Made by a program: the position numbers and the translations under genes
Assembly: GCA_019321725.1 (NCBI GenBank)
Contig: CM033106.1
Location: 18,946,551 to 19,010,550, forward strand
Origin: Paulownia fortunei
Lineage: Eukaryota; Streptophyta; Magnoliopsida; Lamiales; Paulowniaceae
Direction: 5' to 3'
DNA: 64,000 nucleotides
Part shown: piece by piece, positions 1-10,065 of the stretch
How the letters are laid out: each line of letters starts with the position of its first letter
Position numbering within the stretch: the first letter of the stretch is position 1
The notes under the pieces: generated by a model
Databases searched by the model: none
The model's input: only the letters and a program-made list of their open reading frames with translations
What the model was told of the DNA's origin: nothing

Positions 1-2622
1 AGTCTAAAAATATAATACAACAGACTCAAAATATAACAAGCCAACAAAATAGCCCAACAGGTCGTCATCCATGTACACACTCTCTCAGACACCTGCAGGA
101 GCTCCAACCACCACCCAGCCAATAAAAGATGCTTCAGGTATCATCGTACTCACCTACAATGCATAAACTATATGAGCTAACGCTCAGCAAGTAATAATTA
201 TGCATGTCAAAGAATAATCCACAATATCAAGTCATGCATCTCAACATGCTATGCCCACAATGCAATTTTATGCATCAAAATCATTTCTTTCTTGGGCCCC
301 TGACTAACGCTACTATCCCATGCACCGAAAAGAGCTCTGTATACCGCCATAATCTAATGGCTAATAACCTATAAGCATGCAAATCCATGCATACTCATAC
401 GCATACAAATCCATGCACGCAAACCTGCAAATTCATGCATAAAACCATGCAAATCCATGCATGCTTTGTTACACTAGTAGTGGTCTGCAAAATATTTTCC
501 TTTCTCACAATCATGCCATGTAATGCAAGATTTATCACAATACACGTATATGTTGCATGCACGTGCCAATGACAATGCCCATGTATGTATGCTCAATTGA
601 GAGCCCTCTACTATGCACATATGATTTATGATATTACATATAATTCACACATCTACTATGTCTATGCATTGTAGTTGCAAATGAATCTTTATTTACCTTT
701 CACTTGGTTGGTGGCTTAGTCTAAATTTGTTTAGTATTCCTCTCCAACCTTAGATGTAAAATAGCCTGTAATATTACCCAACATCAAGCACCATTCCCAA
801 TTTGGCAAGTTGAAAGTACAAAATCTCATACTAGACCTTAAACACCAAGTTATAAGCTAACAATCAAGCTTTCACAAACTAGAACCCAATATAGCCCCTC
901 AAATACCTCAACTTCTTATCTTAAATATATGCAAACATTATGTAATTGAAGTATTATAACTCTAATAGCATGTACCTAATTTTTAACACTCAATAGCAAC
1001 ATGTGTAGGTTGAAATATGCTAAGTGATCAAATGTGGCAGATTCACATTTTCATATTTTCTTGCTGTCAAGTTTAGTTGCATGATAATTTTAACATCCCT
1101 AAGCATATCCAATCACTTCTAAATTTTTACCACACTTAGACAACATGTATATAAATATAATCATCCCATATAATTGGTAAAAATTATGGATATAGCTTCC
1201 CAAGTTCAGCTCTCTTCACGACATACTGAAACAGATTGTTTCCTACCGTGACAGTTTTGCACACTTCATGACATTAATGGTTTTGGCACCCTTAAGTATA
1301 TTCAATCCCTCCAACATTTTCACCATAATTATATAAAATATATATAAGGATACAACCATCTCATATTATTACCAAAAATAATGGATTTAGCTCCCCTAAT
1401 TCAGTCTCCTTCACAGCACACCAAAATAGATTTTGCTATTTTGGCAGTTTGAGTGTTTCTCCAATATCAGTCTCTATTTCAATTTCCAACTGATAAAACT
1501 TAATTCCAATACTCTTAACTCATATATGGTCATGTAAATGGTAATAATTATAGGTTTTATTCAACATACTATACACTTTTGAAGCCTAAAACACAAGAAA
1601 ACAGTAAGATGGCAGTTTCTACCATAAGTATTTCCTATCAAGTGTTTGTCATCAAAAACCCTTTCTTCGTGCACCAAAGTATAACTAAAAACTTTCTAAC
1701 ACTTTTATAAGAGATATTGAAAGCTTAATAAACAATAAAATCATTCATAATAATCTAAAAACAAAGACAAAACCGTAGATAAGTGTTACCTATGCAGATT
1801 TTGAGGTTAACTTGATGGTAATCACTTCTCCTTTGCTTTTCTTGCTTTTATTCCAACTTGGAATCAATTTGGATCACTTAGAGACCTTAAGGTGTGTGTT
1901 TGAAAGATGAAAATAGCTGAAATGAGGGTCTGGTCGTGGCTTAAGGGTGAAGGGTTTGAGGTGTTAGCTTCAGATGTTAGTTTAAGCTTAATAAGAAAGC
2001 ATGAGGTGGCAAGCAAATGGTAAAATCTGATTTTCTCCCTTATCTTGCAGCCCTAATCTTGTGTGTCTCACCTATTTTTATTTGGTTGCAACCTATCTTC
2101 ATCACCATTCATTCCCATAGCTAATTCCTATATCCATTCATTAGGTTCTTCATCCGAAAATCATCGGTTCTTTCCCAATTGATAAGTTTATGCACTGATA
2201 GTGTTACAACCTACGAACCTAGTTATATAACGTTTAAATTATAATACTGTATATCTAGTTGTCCCAAGTGTATGATTTAAATATACATATAATATTAAAA
2301 TTCATGATATAACCGACTTACTTTCTATAAACTTTTCGGTGACACCTTTCGATCTTCTAAGGCTACCATGTGTAACCTAGCATTATTCACTATATTGATA
2401 CCTCAATTTCTTCTTATCTCAATACAAAATCAACCACTTAGGTTAGGGGATTCAATAATCAATACCGTGCGAGAGCTTCAAAATTTAGTTTTCAATGATT
2501 GAAAACGCCGTATAAAATAAAATGAATTATATGACATCATATCAATGCAAATAGCACGTAATTAACATGTAATGCATGAATCATATTTGGCCATATGAGT
2601 AATAAGTGGCTCGGGTATCACA
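1..2622 (-). mobile_element. Gypsy-type LTR, copy 1 (cut by window edge)
   Basis: A non-coding block that is clearly related to the block at 50755-53500. The first bases (ATAATACAACAGACTC, then a GCATAAACTATATGAGC-like stretch) recur near 51000-51170, and the final part resembles 53400-53500. Read on the minus strand it begins TGTGATACCCGAGCC, a start typical of the long LTRs of plant chromoviruses. The right end at 2622 abuts copia LTR sequence, so it was inserted there. The left end lies outside the window, so whether it is a solo LTR or part of a full element cannot be seen. No open frame of note is present. Lineage is inferred from the terminal motif only. Confidence 0.7.
370..465. repeat. 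CATGCA-rich short repeat cluster in the gypsy LTR
   Basis: The phrase ATGCAAATCCATGCA or close variants recur four times within about 90 bases, and CATGCA occurs about nine times between 234 and 560. The corresponding part of the second LTR copy (near 51230-51620) does not show this density, so it may be a local expansion. CATGCA is the core of the RY element known from seed promoters, but any regulatory role here is inference. Confidence 0.6.
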
Positions 2623-3058
2623 AATCGTGTACAATCGTAATATAGAAAAAATTCTTATTTCGATGGACAAAGTCTCGAATTAAGAATTTCTAGCAGGCTT
2701 GTTCAATGTAATTGTTCTCTAACAAACACCCACATACATGCATTAGGGTCACTATGCTAATGTCAAAGGAGTTAGACATCCTGCTCATGCGAGCATTTAT
2801 CGTATACACGTGGGCTATTCAATCTCCTATTTGAGAAAGCCCTCGACTCAAAATTAATTTAAGACCAAAGCTATGGAGTCATATTCCATGATTGCCATTA
2901 TATGTGCGGCCATGCCCCATACCTAAATTTGGTGTATGGACTTTATCAAATTAATATATGTAATTAAAGATAAAGAAACTTGCTTATTTTATTAATATAA
3001 TTTGAAAAATATTATTTTACAAAAATGCAAGAGTATAAAAGACGCTCAATCTCTAACA
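2623..3058 (-). mobile_element. Ty1/copia LTR fragment, minus orientation
   Basis: This matches the terminal part of the copia LTRs in the window: it shares the attctta-tttcgat-ggcaaag block found near 21850 and 29490, the block around 'accaaagctatggagtcatattccatgattgcc', and the final GACGCTCAATCTCTAACA. On the minus strand it therefore starts TGTTAGAGATTGAGC. The gypsy LTR at 1-2622 cuts into it. No polypurine tract follows the end at 3058, which fits a solo LTR. Its right flank CATAG could be half of a target duplication whose partner is outside the window. Confidence 0.75.
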
Positions 3059-3581
3059 CATAGGGGTCAAATTTTAGAGCTGGTGACACAAGAAAATTCA
3101 GCCCCCTAACTCTAAGCATATAACACGCCCCCTTCAGTTATTTTCTCTCTAGTTTTTGTTCAATCAATTAGTTCCAAACCTTTTGATATTTGATTAATTC
3201 TCTTATCACCTAGTTGATAATGGAATTAATCAACACTCCTATAATTTTAGATTTGAAATAAAGATTCAATATATTCTAGAAAAGATCTTGAATTATGGTC
3301 ATGCTCATAGCATGGATACTGTTAGATGGAAGATGATTGTATTCCTATGACAAACCATATTTCTGATTTAGCCATGAATTAAATCATTTAAGTTATCTTC
3401 ATCAACTAGAGTGCTCAATTCAGGTACAATTGTGAGAAACTTTGTTTTTAATTAAAGGAAATAGTTAAGTGTAACCATATTAATCGCACCAAATTTAAGA
3501 CAACATGTATTAAATAGTTTTCTACATATTTAAATTTTTAAATTTTGCGGCTCTTTGTCACACGATTTTGCAAGCCCAACA
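3059..3581 (+). mobile_element. 3' half of a plus-strand copia LTR
   Basis: This begins with 'ggggtcaaattttagagc' and 'aaaattcagccccc', which match the internal LTR sequence of element F near 58725-58780. It runs to GCCCAACA at 3581, the standard 3' end of these LTRs. No primer-binding site follows, so it is not attached to an internal region here. The copia LTR at 2623-3058 appears to have inserted into it, giving a stack of three LTRs at the left edge of the window. Confidence 0.6.
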
Positions 3582-4443
3582 CGTACCCTCGATTGCTCAC
3601 AAGCAATTAACCCTATGCTAGTAGGTGCAACAACTTTAAAGTTACAAACCCAAGTGTAGGTTGTGTCAAGTAATAAATTTCTCGTGAGTCTGAAGTCGAT
3701 CCATAAAAAAGTTGTTTGAAGATTTTAGGATTATATTTCTGAAAAAAGATGGGCTTTATATGGTTTAGAATATAAAAAAATAATGTATGTTATAACTAAA
3801 AAAAAGTAATAAAAGTACTAAGGATTAGAGATTTGCTCTTGAGTTTTGGATAGATGAATACTTATGTATTCTTTTTACCTCTTTTAATTACCACTATTGA
3901 AATCTATACATATTGAAGTTTCCAATGGGAAGATGTTATCAAATAACTTATGCATTAAGGTAATCATGATATTGTCTTACTATTTATAAATTATCTCTTA
4001 ACACCAACACTTGTTTATGGGATAAAGTATTTATGCATACCTTTGTCTACAACAAATCAAGGTTTCACATGGTTGGTGTAGTAAAACCAAACATCTAGCT
4101 AAATGAACCCAAATATTTATTGTGCTATTAATGATACATAAATCAAGAATCACCACAAACTAGATAGTTTTTAGATAAAAAAATTAAAATAATAATACAA
4201 CATATTTAAACATTTCTACCTTTATAACCGTTCATCTTCCTCCATAAAGAGATTCACCATTTCTCCTTAGCAAAATAAAATTTATAAAAATATCTAAAAA
4301 TAGAAGAGAAATTAGAGAATACATTTCTATTACTACTAGAAAACTTACATTACTACTAGAAAATTTAGCCTAAAAAAAGACAACAATAAAACTTTCTTTT
4401 CCCGTCTACCCCCCCCCCCAACTCTTACAAGCTTAATACATAG
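3582..4443. other. Unassigned AT-rich stretch with a C11 run
   Basis: I recognise no coding sequence here. The part near 3640-3710 (tgtcaagtaataaatttctc, then gtgagtctgaagtcgatcc) resembles LTR-end sequence of plant gypsy elements on the minus strand, but I could not define an element. A homopolymer of eleven C lies at 4409-4419, within a pyrimidine-rich tract (4390-4435) just upstream of the candidate exon acceptor at 4443. It may be intron sequence of the gene remnant that follows. Confidence 0.35.
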
Positions 4444-4737
4444 CATGTTCATAGTTCTTGGAGTAAGCTAGAGGCCAAACATATGATGGAGGAGTTAAAC
4501 ACTCAATTGGTATGTTAGTTATCAAGAGTTGATAAGTTGTTATACCAAATCCTCTAAATTTTCAGGTCAGATACAACTATCTTTTGATGATCGGTAAAGA
4601 ATAAAAGTTGTACATATTTCTTTGTTGATATATTGGCATATGTCATTTGTTTAATTTGGCTACAGGATGAGGAAGATGTGGTCAAATTACCGAATGATGC
4701 TCAAGATCCATCCTTCAACATTAGCAGTGCATTATAG
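4444..4737 (+). CDS. Candidate last two exons of an unidentified host gene
   Basis: Exon 1 spans about 4444-4509 and exon 2 spans 4666-4737, with a 156-base AT-rich intron between. The donor is TTG|GTATGT (4510) and the acceptor is TTTGGCTACAG (ending 4665). The splice joins the frames without a stop: the first exon reads HVHSSWSKLEAKHMMEELNT followed by QL, and the second reads DEEDVVKLPNDAQDPSFNI followed by SSAL and a TAG stop. The upstream acceptor (TAG at 4441-4443) follows a pyrimidine-rich tract. The 45-residue tail is hydrophilic and acidic and unlike retroelement proteins. I do not recognise the family. Upstream exons are not visible. The intron to the left would contain the LTR stack at 1-3581, so they may lie outside the window. 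It could also be a dead fragment or chance. Confidence 0.4.
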
Positions 4738-5229
4738 CATGTATATTGACCATTGGAATATATTTTCTCACCATCTTGTACTAAGAAAACTTGTTTATAT
4801 ACCTATAGTGTATAACATATCCAAATTTTACCTCAAAAGAAATTTTAGTTTAAAAGATATGACCTAATTGTTAAAATAGGTCAGGATTGGACTAAACTCT
4901 AATCCAAATTTTTGGTGATCTATTTTATACAGCCACTTGTAATCCAACTTATTTGATGCTTACATGTTTAATATGGGATCCAAAGTCTGCATGAATTTGT
5001 AGATGAATAACATATCAATGCATAGCCTCAAGAATTAACACCAAAACAAATATGGAATCAAAAGATACACTAGTTTTAAAAAGATAAAACTTTTTAATCT
5101 CATTCTTTTATGTAGATTTTCCATTTTATTCCTAAAACATAAAAATACTTTAATTGAGAGTTCTAATAACAATTTCAAAGTGAAAATAATTATATAAATC
5201 CTAATTAATTGTACACTTTTAAATATTCA
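4738..5229. other. Unassigned stretch downstream of the candidate gene tail
   Basis: AT-rich, without a recognisable coding or repeat family. If the exons at 4444-4737 are real, the first part would be the 3' untranslated region. An open frame overlapping exon 2 (4667-4867) is in another frame and ends here. It does not join the preceding exon without disruption. Confidence 0.3.
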
Positions 5230-6942
5230 TCATTAGGCTTCAATTCGATGATTCTAACCTAAGGTGTTTATGTGGATTTAATGAGTAAATCATTATTTAT
5301 TTTGGTGTTTGATTAACTCTCAATTCAACTAAGGTGAAATAAGAATTGATCAAACACTAGGAAAATATGGTGAAATGCAAGAAATAAATTTCTTGGGAGT
5401 AAAATGAGAGAGGGTTGATTTTGCACAAACATTAGCTTGTAAAAATCGGCCCCTGTGGGGTCTTATATATTTCCCATAGTTTCCATGATTTGGGATCTCT
5501 TTTTAAGTCGAACTTAGATCCAAAAGGTAAGTCTTTGATCCATTTTTAAGTCAAACTTGGATTTTAATGTTAAGTCTTTGATTCCATATCTATGACTTAA
5601 TTTTCTAGTAAATCTTAAAATTTAATTCTTAATTAAACTTCTCTTGGGCTACCAATAAGCCTACACCTAATACACCTTGTTCCAATTTAAGTGATCCAAT
5701 AATTAAATTAATTCATCCAATGAATTTCAAAGGTGCATAATAATTAATTGTTCCAAACAATTAATTACTTGTTCACCTAATTCTATTAGATCAACTAATT
5801 AATCTAATTAACTAATTAAATTAATTCAACATTTAAATTAATTAAACCCTACTTAATTAATCATATTAATTAAATATAAATTAATTACTTAGTTATGAAA
5901 TTAACTTCTCCGAGTTAGTTTGTGACCCTTTAGGTTCACCGTTAAGCTAGTAGTATGTTCACAACTATTGTGACTTAGTTGAATAATTAATACTGCAAAT
6001 ATTATCGATCAATTAATAAAATTAATTAATTATCTTGGAATTATCCCATTAATTCCAAAAATACCAATCATTGATAGCGTCTGACAACAAGCCAAGAAGA
6101 CTTAGATATAGGCGAAGGTGGTGAACCCTTCCAATTACGAATCTTGTGCAAGTTCGGTCCTACTATGAACTAATCTCCTAATCAAGCCTAGGGTGTAAAT
6201 TATTAGTTGAAACCCTAATAGCTTAATTCTATGGAACCATTCCATGCATCCTGATTTGTTGATGCTAATTAGGAAACCTATTATCAAATTACTCATCCCA
6301 ACCATGGTCATAGATTTCAAAATCAAGTATAATGGAAATCATATGAGATTCACTTATTCTACGGATCTTTTGTTGGCCACTCATTAACCTCCATACACGA
6401 GAATGATGCACCTAAAATATCCCTTTTGTGGTTGTCCTTCAATTAGAGGATAGATCAAAGTATACCATGTTGTGTATGAGGTTATAATAGTGCCTCAAGT
6501 TAAAGGATTAATTCTTGCACTATCATAATGATTGAAAACTTCCCATTAGATTATCAATATTTCCTTAGAAGTTTCCAGTGGGGTTTTTCAATGTACTTAT
6601 TTTTCAACAAGCACGCGTATGCATGCACTAATGTCGCAATACTAGTGTCTATGGAATGAGATCACACCCTCCTTGCAAGCATGCATCGTATGCACAAATC
6701 TTGATGGGCTAGTCGATGCCCTTTCTCAAGAAGCCCTCAACTTGGAATGTTTGTAAGATCACGACCACAGAGGCATGTTCCATGATCTCCATCCTATGTG
6801 TGACCATACCCGTACATGATCTAGGGACTTCATCTAATTCTATAAACATGAATTTATGTTGAAGATTGACTTTTATTAATGTAAATTGAATAAGAATATA
6901 CTTTACAAGAGGATAAAGAGGCCACTAATTGGCTCACCGACC
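5230..6942 (-). mobile_element. Copia element G, left LTR (degraded)
   Basis: This is LTR sequence of the same broad family as A, B and D. It has the runs of ATTAATTAATT, the block 'cctttaggttcaccgttaagc' found in all these LTRs, and the 'tctatggaaccattccatgc' and 'tactcattaacctccatacac' blocks. The left end is unclear; 5230 is where similarity begins by eye. At the right, the LTR end and the polypurine tract are missing: sequence passes from 'actaattggctcaccga' straight to 'ccctagaccc' of the internal 3' region. It belongs with the internal pieces at 6943-6985, 18200-20116 and 29942-30265. Confidence 0.65.
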
Positions 6943-6985
6943 CTAGACCCAATTTTTATATAACTAAGCCCCATCTTCTCAAGAC
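6943..6985 (-). mobile_element. Element G, internal remnant left of insertion A
   Basis: The sequence 'aagccccatcttctcaagac' matches the extreme 3' internal region that follows the polypurine tract in B (near 22340, 'ggcccatcttctcaagatg'). The match continues at 18200 on the far side of element A, so A inserted exactly here. The last five bases AAGAC (6981-6985) are the left copy of the target duplication. Confidence 0.8.
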
Positions 6986-9023
6986 TATTGGGTACACAAA
7001 ATCATGGGACATTACATAGCATAAATTTAAAATTTTAAAATACATAATTATATAGTCCTAAATTCAATGCGATTGATCGATTTGCATCTGAATTACTTGC
7101 TTAACTAATATGAACAAAAGTTTCACAATATGTCTTTAATTACACTTCGATTGATGCTGGATACGGAATGATTCGAATTATTTGGCCCTTACTCAAAAAT
7201 AGATCAACTAGGACTCCAAGCATAGCCCCTCTTTGAGTATCCTCATCAAGGTAAATCCATAAACTTACAAATCTTGCTAGAAACTTGTAATTCTAATTCT
7301 AAACTAGACTAGGTGATTAAAGAATTACACTGATAAATCAAAAGGGTGGAACCTTCGTGGTATGAAAAGAACATAAAAAAAAGGAGAGAAAAAGTGAGGG
7401 TCCGTGTATCTTGGGGGGGGGGGGAATTGCTTGTAAAAGCTCTCTAATTTTTTGCCCTAGCTTGTGTTTTTTTTTATACTCAAGCTTGATCAATCTAAGT
7501 CCTACTAGGTTTGATCCCTTTCCTAATGTATCTCCATCTCTTTCCTCTTTATCTTGTTTCTTTCTTATCAAGACTAGGAGTCTTTTTGTTAATTTCCATA
7601 TAAGACAAGATGTCTTAGACTTAATCTCCAAGACTTCTAGTTGAGCCTCTCCTACAGACCCATCATCCTTGGGCTTAAATATTAACATTAATCTCCATAA
7701 ATTAATTCAAGCTTAATCTTAATTGATTGATATCATCAATTAATTAATTAGTTCCATTCGGCTACCTAATTAAATTAGGCCCAATATAAATAATTTTGTT
7801 ATTAAAATTGATTAAATTAATTTAAAGTCTATTAATTAGTTGATCCAATCAGTCAATTAATTCACTCCAAGAGAGCCCCTAATCTTAATTTGGTCAAATA
7901 AAAAAAATTATTTAATTGAATTAATTAATTTAGCTCTTTAAATAAATTCAATCCTTAGTTAATGAATGACTATTAATTAACTTAATCTAACTCCAAATTA
8001 GTAATGGACTTTTCCATTTTGTGTATGACCCCTTAGGTTCACAAGTCTTACAACTTAATGAATATATTAAATATTTTTTTATTAATTAATCCAATTAATT
8101 ACTCTATCTTGGAATTAATTCATTAACACAAGGAAACTCACAAGTCAAGGGAAGTACCTAGCAGTGGATCTTGACTACCTAGTCTTAGGTAAATTAGTAA
8201 GTTAACATATTTCGGTTATGAGCACCATGTAAGTCCAGTCCTTCAATCATTTAATCTCCTGATTAAGTTTAGGGTATGGATTATTTGTCAAAACCTATTG
8301 GACTTAGTAACAATAATTTTATTTCTAATCATATTAACTCCTAATGAATCATTAAAAATCCCTCATCTAATATTCATCCTGCTCTAGCCAGAGACTTATG
8401 AGTTAAGTATCAGGAAGTGTATAGGAGATTCTATTATTCTACTAGCTAGGTGATGGATCCTTTGTCGGTTACTCATTAACCTCTATACACGAAAATCATA
8501 TACCCAATGTAAATCTCTGGTGATTGTCTTGTAATTGAGGAAATACGTCAAAGTATATGATGTCATGCATAATGTTATCATGGTGCCTCAAGTACAAGGA
8601 CTAATTCATGCACTATTATAACTAGGAAGTTTTAATTAGATGAAAAATATTTCCAATTGAGAATTTTTCACGTACCTGTTCGGTGTACTTGTTCCTCAAT
8701 AAACTCTCGTACAAATGCACTAACCCCATGTCAATACCTATGGAGCAAGATATCCTCCTTTCGAGTATGCATCTTGTGTGCTAGTCTTATAGGCTTATCG
8801 ATGTCCTATCTCATTGAACCCTCTACTCGAAATTGATTTAAGACCAAAGCCATAGAAGCATATTCCATAATAGTCATTATATGTGCGACCATGCTCCACA
8901 GTTTTGTGATTTAGGTACTTTATCTAATTAACTAAATGTAATTAAAGATAAAGAAATTGCCAATTTTTATTAATATATTTTGAATAAGAGCCACTAATTG
9001 GTTTGTAGGGAACTACTCTAATA
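6986..9023 (-). repeat. Element A 3' LTR (left)
   Basis: 2038 bases. The plus-strand left end TATTGGGT (from TGTTGGG) and right end CTCTAATA (from CTCTAACA) correspond to LTR termini TGTTAGAG...CCCAACA with a transition at each end. It is similar throughout to 16062-18199. A G12 run at 7413-7424 is only four G in the right LTR (near 16528), a copy-specific expansion. Two overlapping open frames at 7338-7688 lie inside the LTR and are not coding. Confidence 0.88.
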
Positions 9024-9038
9024 ATCTCCCACTTGCCC
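9024..9038 (-). other. Polypurine tract of element A
   Basis: On the minus strand it reads GGGCAAGTGGGAGAT and directly precedes the LTR start, the usual position of the plus-strand primer for reverse transcription. The same tract is conserved in B (22302-22316) and, with changes, in D and F. Confidence 0.85.
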
Positions 9039-10065
9039 TATAGCCAAATGCCCTTGTATCTCAGGCTCATCTTCTCAAGATATCCTTTGAATACCTTCTA
9101 TGCTAAGGGATTAATTAGTGGATCTACTATGTTTTTTGCTATGGTAACTCTCTCCACTTCGACGTCACCTCGACCAATGACCTCCCTAATCAGATGGTAT
9201 TGCCTCATTATGTGATTAGATCTTTGATTAGATGTTAGCTCAATTACTTGTGTAATCACCCGATTGTTATCGCAGTATAAGGATATTGGACCAATAATAA
9301 ATGGAACTACGCCCAACACTTGGATGAAGTTCCTAAACTAAATAGCTTCATTTGTAGCATCACATGTAGTGGTACTTAGCCTCAATGGTGGAATCCGCAA
9401 TCATCTTCCTCTTGGAATTCTTCCAGCTGACAGCCTACCATTTATGGTGAATACGGATCCAATATTAACTTCAAGTCGCCTACATCGTATTGAAAATAAA
9501 AATGTGTAAAGCCTTCTATTTTAATTCTCCATTTAAATCAAGAATAGATCTTTAGTCCTCCGTAAGTACATAAGGATCATCTTTACAACTATTTAGTGTT
9601 GTTCGCCTGGATTGGATTGTTATCTGCTCTTGACACTTAGAGCTTATGTAATATCAGTCCTAGAACATGGCATAGCATACATTATGCTTCTAATAGTGAA
9701 TGCTTAAGGTATGTGAGTTACCCTCTCTCGTTCCTCAGGAGTGTTGGGGACATAGACTTAGAGAAAGGAATAGCTTGACTCATCGACAGACACCCCCTCT
9801 TGGATTCCTCCATGCTAAATATTTTCTACATCTTATCTATATACATGGATAGGGATAGTCTGAACATTATTCTAGATATATATCTATAGATCTTAATTCC
9901 CAATATATTGGATGTTTCTCCTAAATTCGTCGTGGAAAATTAAGTGAACAACCAAGCCTTTACTGACTAAAACATCCCTACATCATTCCCTAAGAGTAGG
10001 ATGTTATCAATATAAAGTACAATAAATGTAACTATGCTCCAACTAACTTTCTTGTACACACAAGG
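9039..10065 (-). pseudogene. pol: Element A RNase H and C-terminal reverse transcriptase
   Basis: The minus-strand frame at 9098-9319 includes LYCDNNRVITQVIE, HLIREVIGRGDVEVERVTIA and DPLINPL. These match the C-terminal RNase H block of copia polyproteins, where the Asp of YCDNN is an active-site residue. Further right are remains of the RT thumb (tatctatatacatggata, equivalent to the MYIDKVLKKFS segment of B). The RT active site reads Y-I-D-N at 10003-10014 instead of YVDD, so the second catalytic Asp is lost. The frame is broken repeatedly. The solo LTR at 10066 interrupts the gene five bases after TGTACACA; the gene resumes at 12196. Confidence 0.85.

Noticed and set aside
4566..4593. A 28-base micro-exon with AG/GT borders inside the candidate gene intron
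   Set aside because: Including it puts two stops in frame with the second exon; direct splicing of 4509 to 4666 gives a clean frame instead.
4667..4867. 66-codon open frame overlapping candidate exon 2
   Set aside because: It is in a different frame from the spliced reading and has no recognisable product; the start is only the first ATG in that frame.
7338..7688. 116-codon minus-strand frame and an overlapping 77-codon plus-strand frame
   Set aside because: Both lie inside the left LTR of element A and are built partly on a G12 run. The right LTR does not preserve them.
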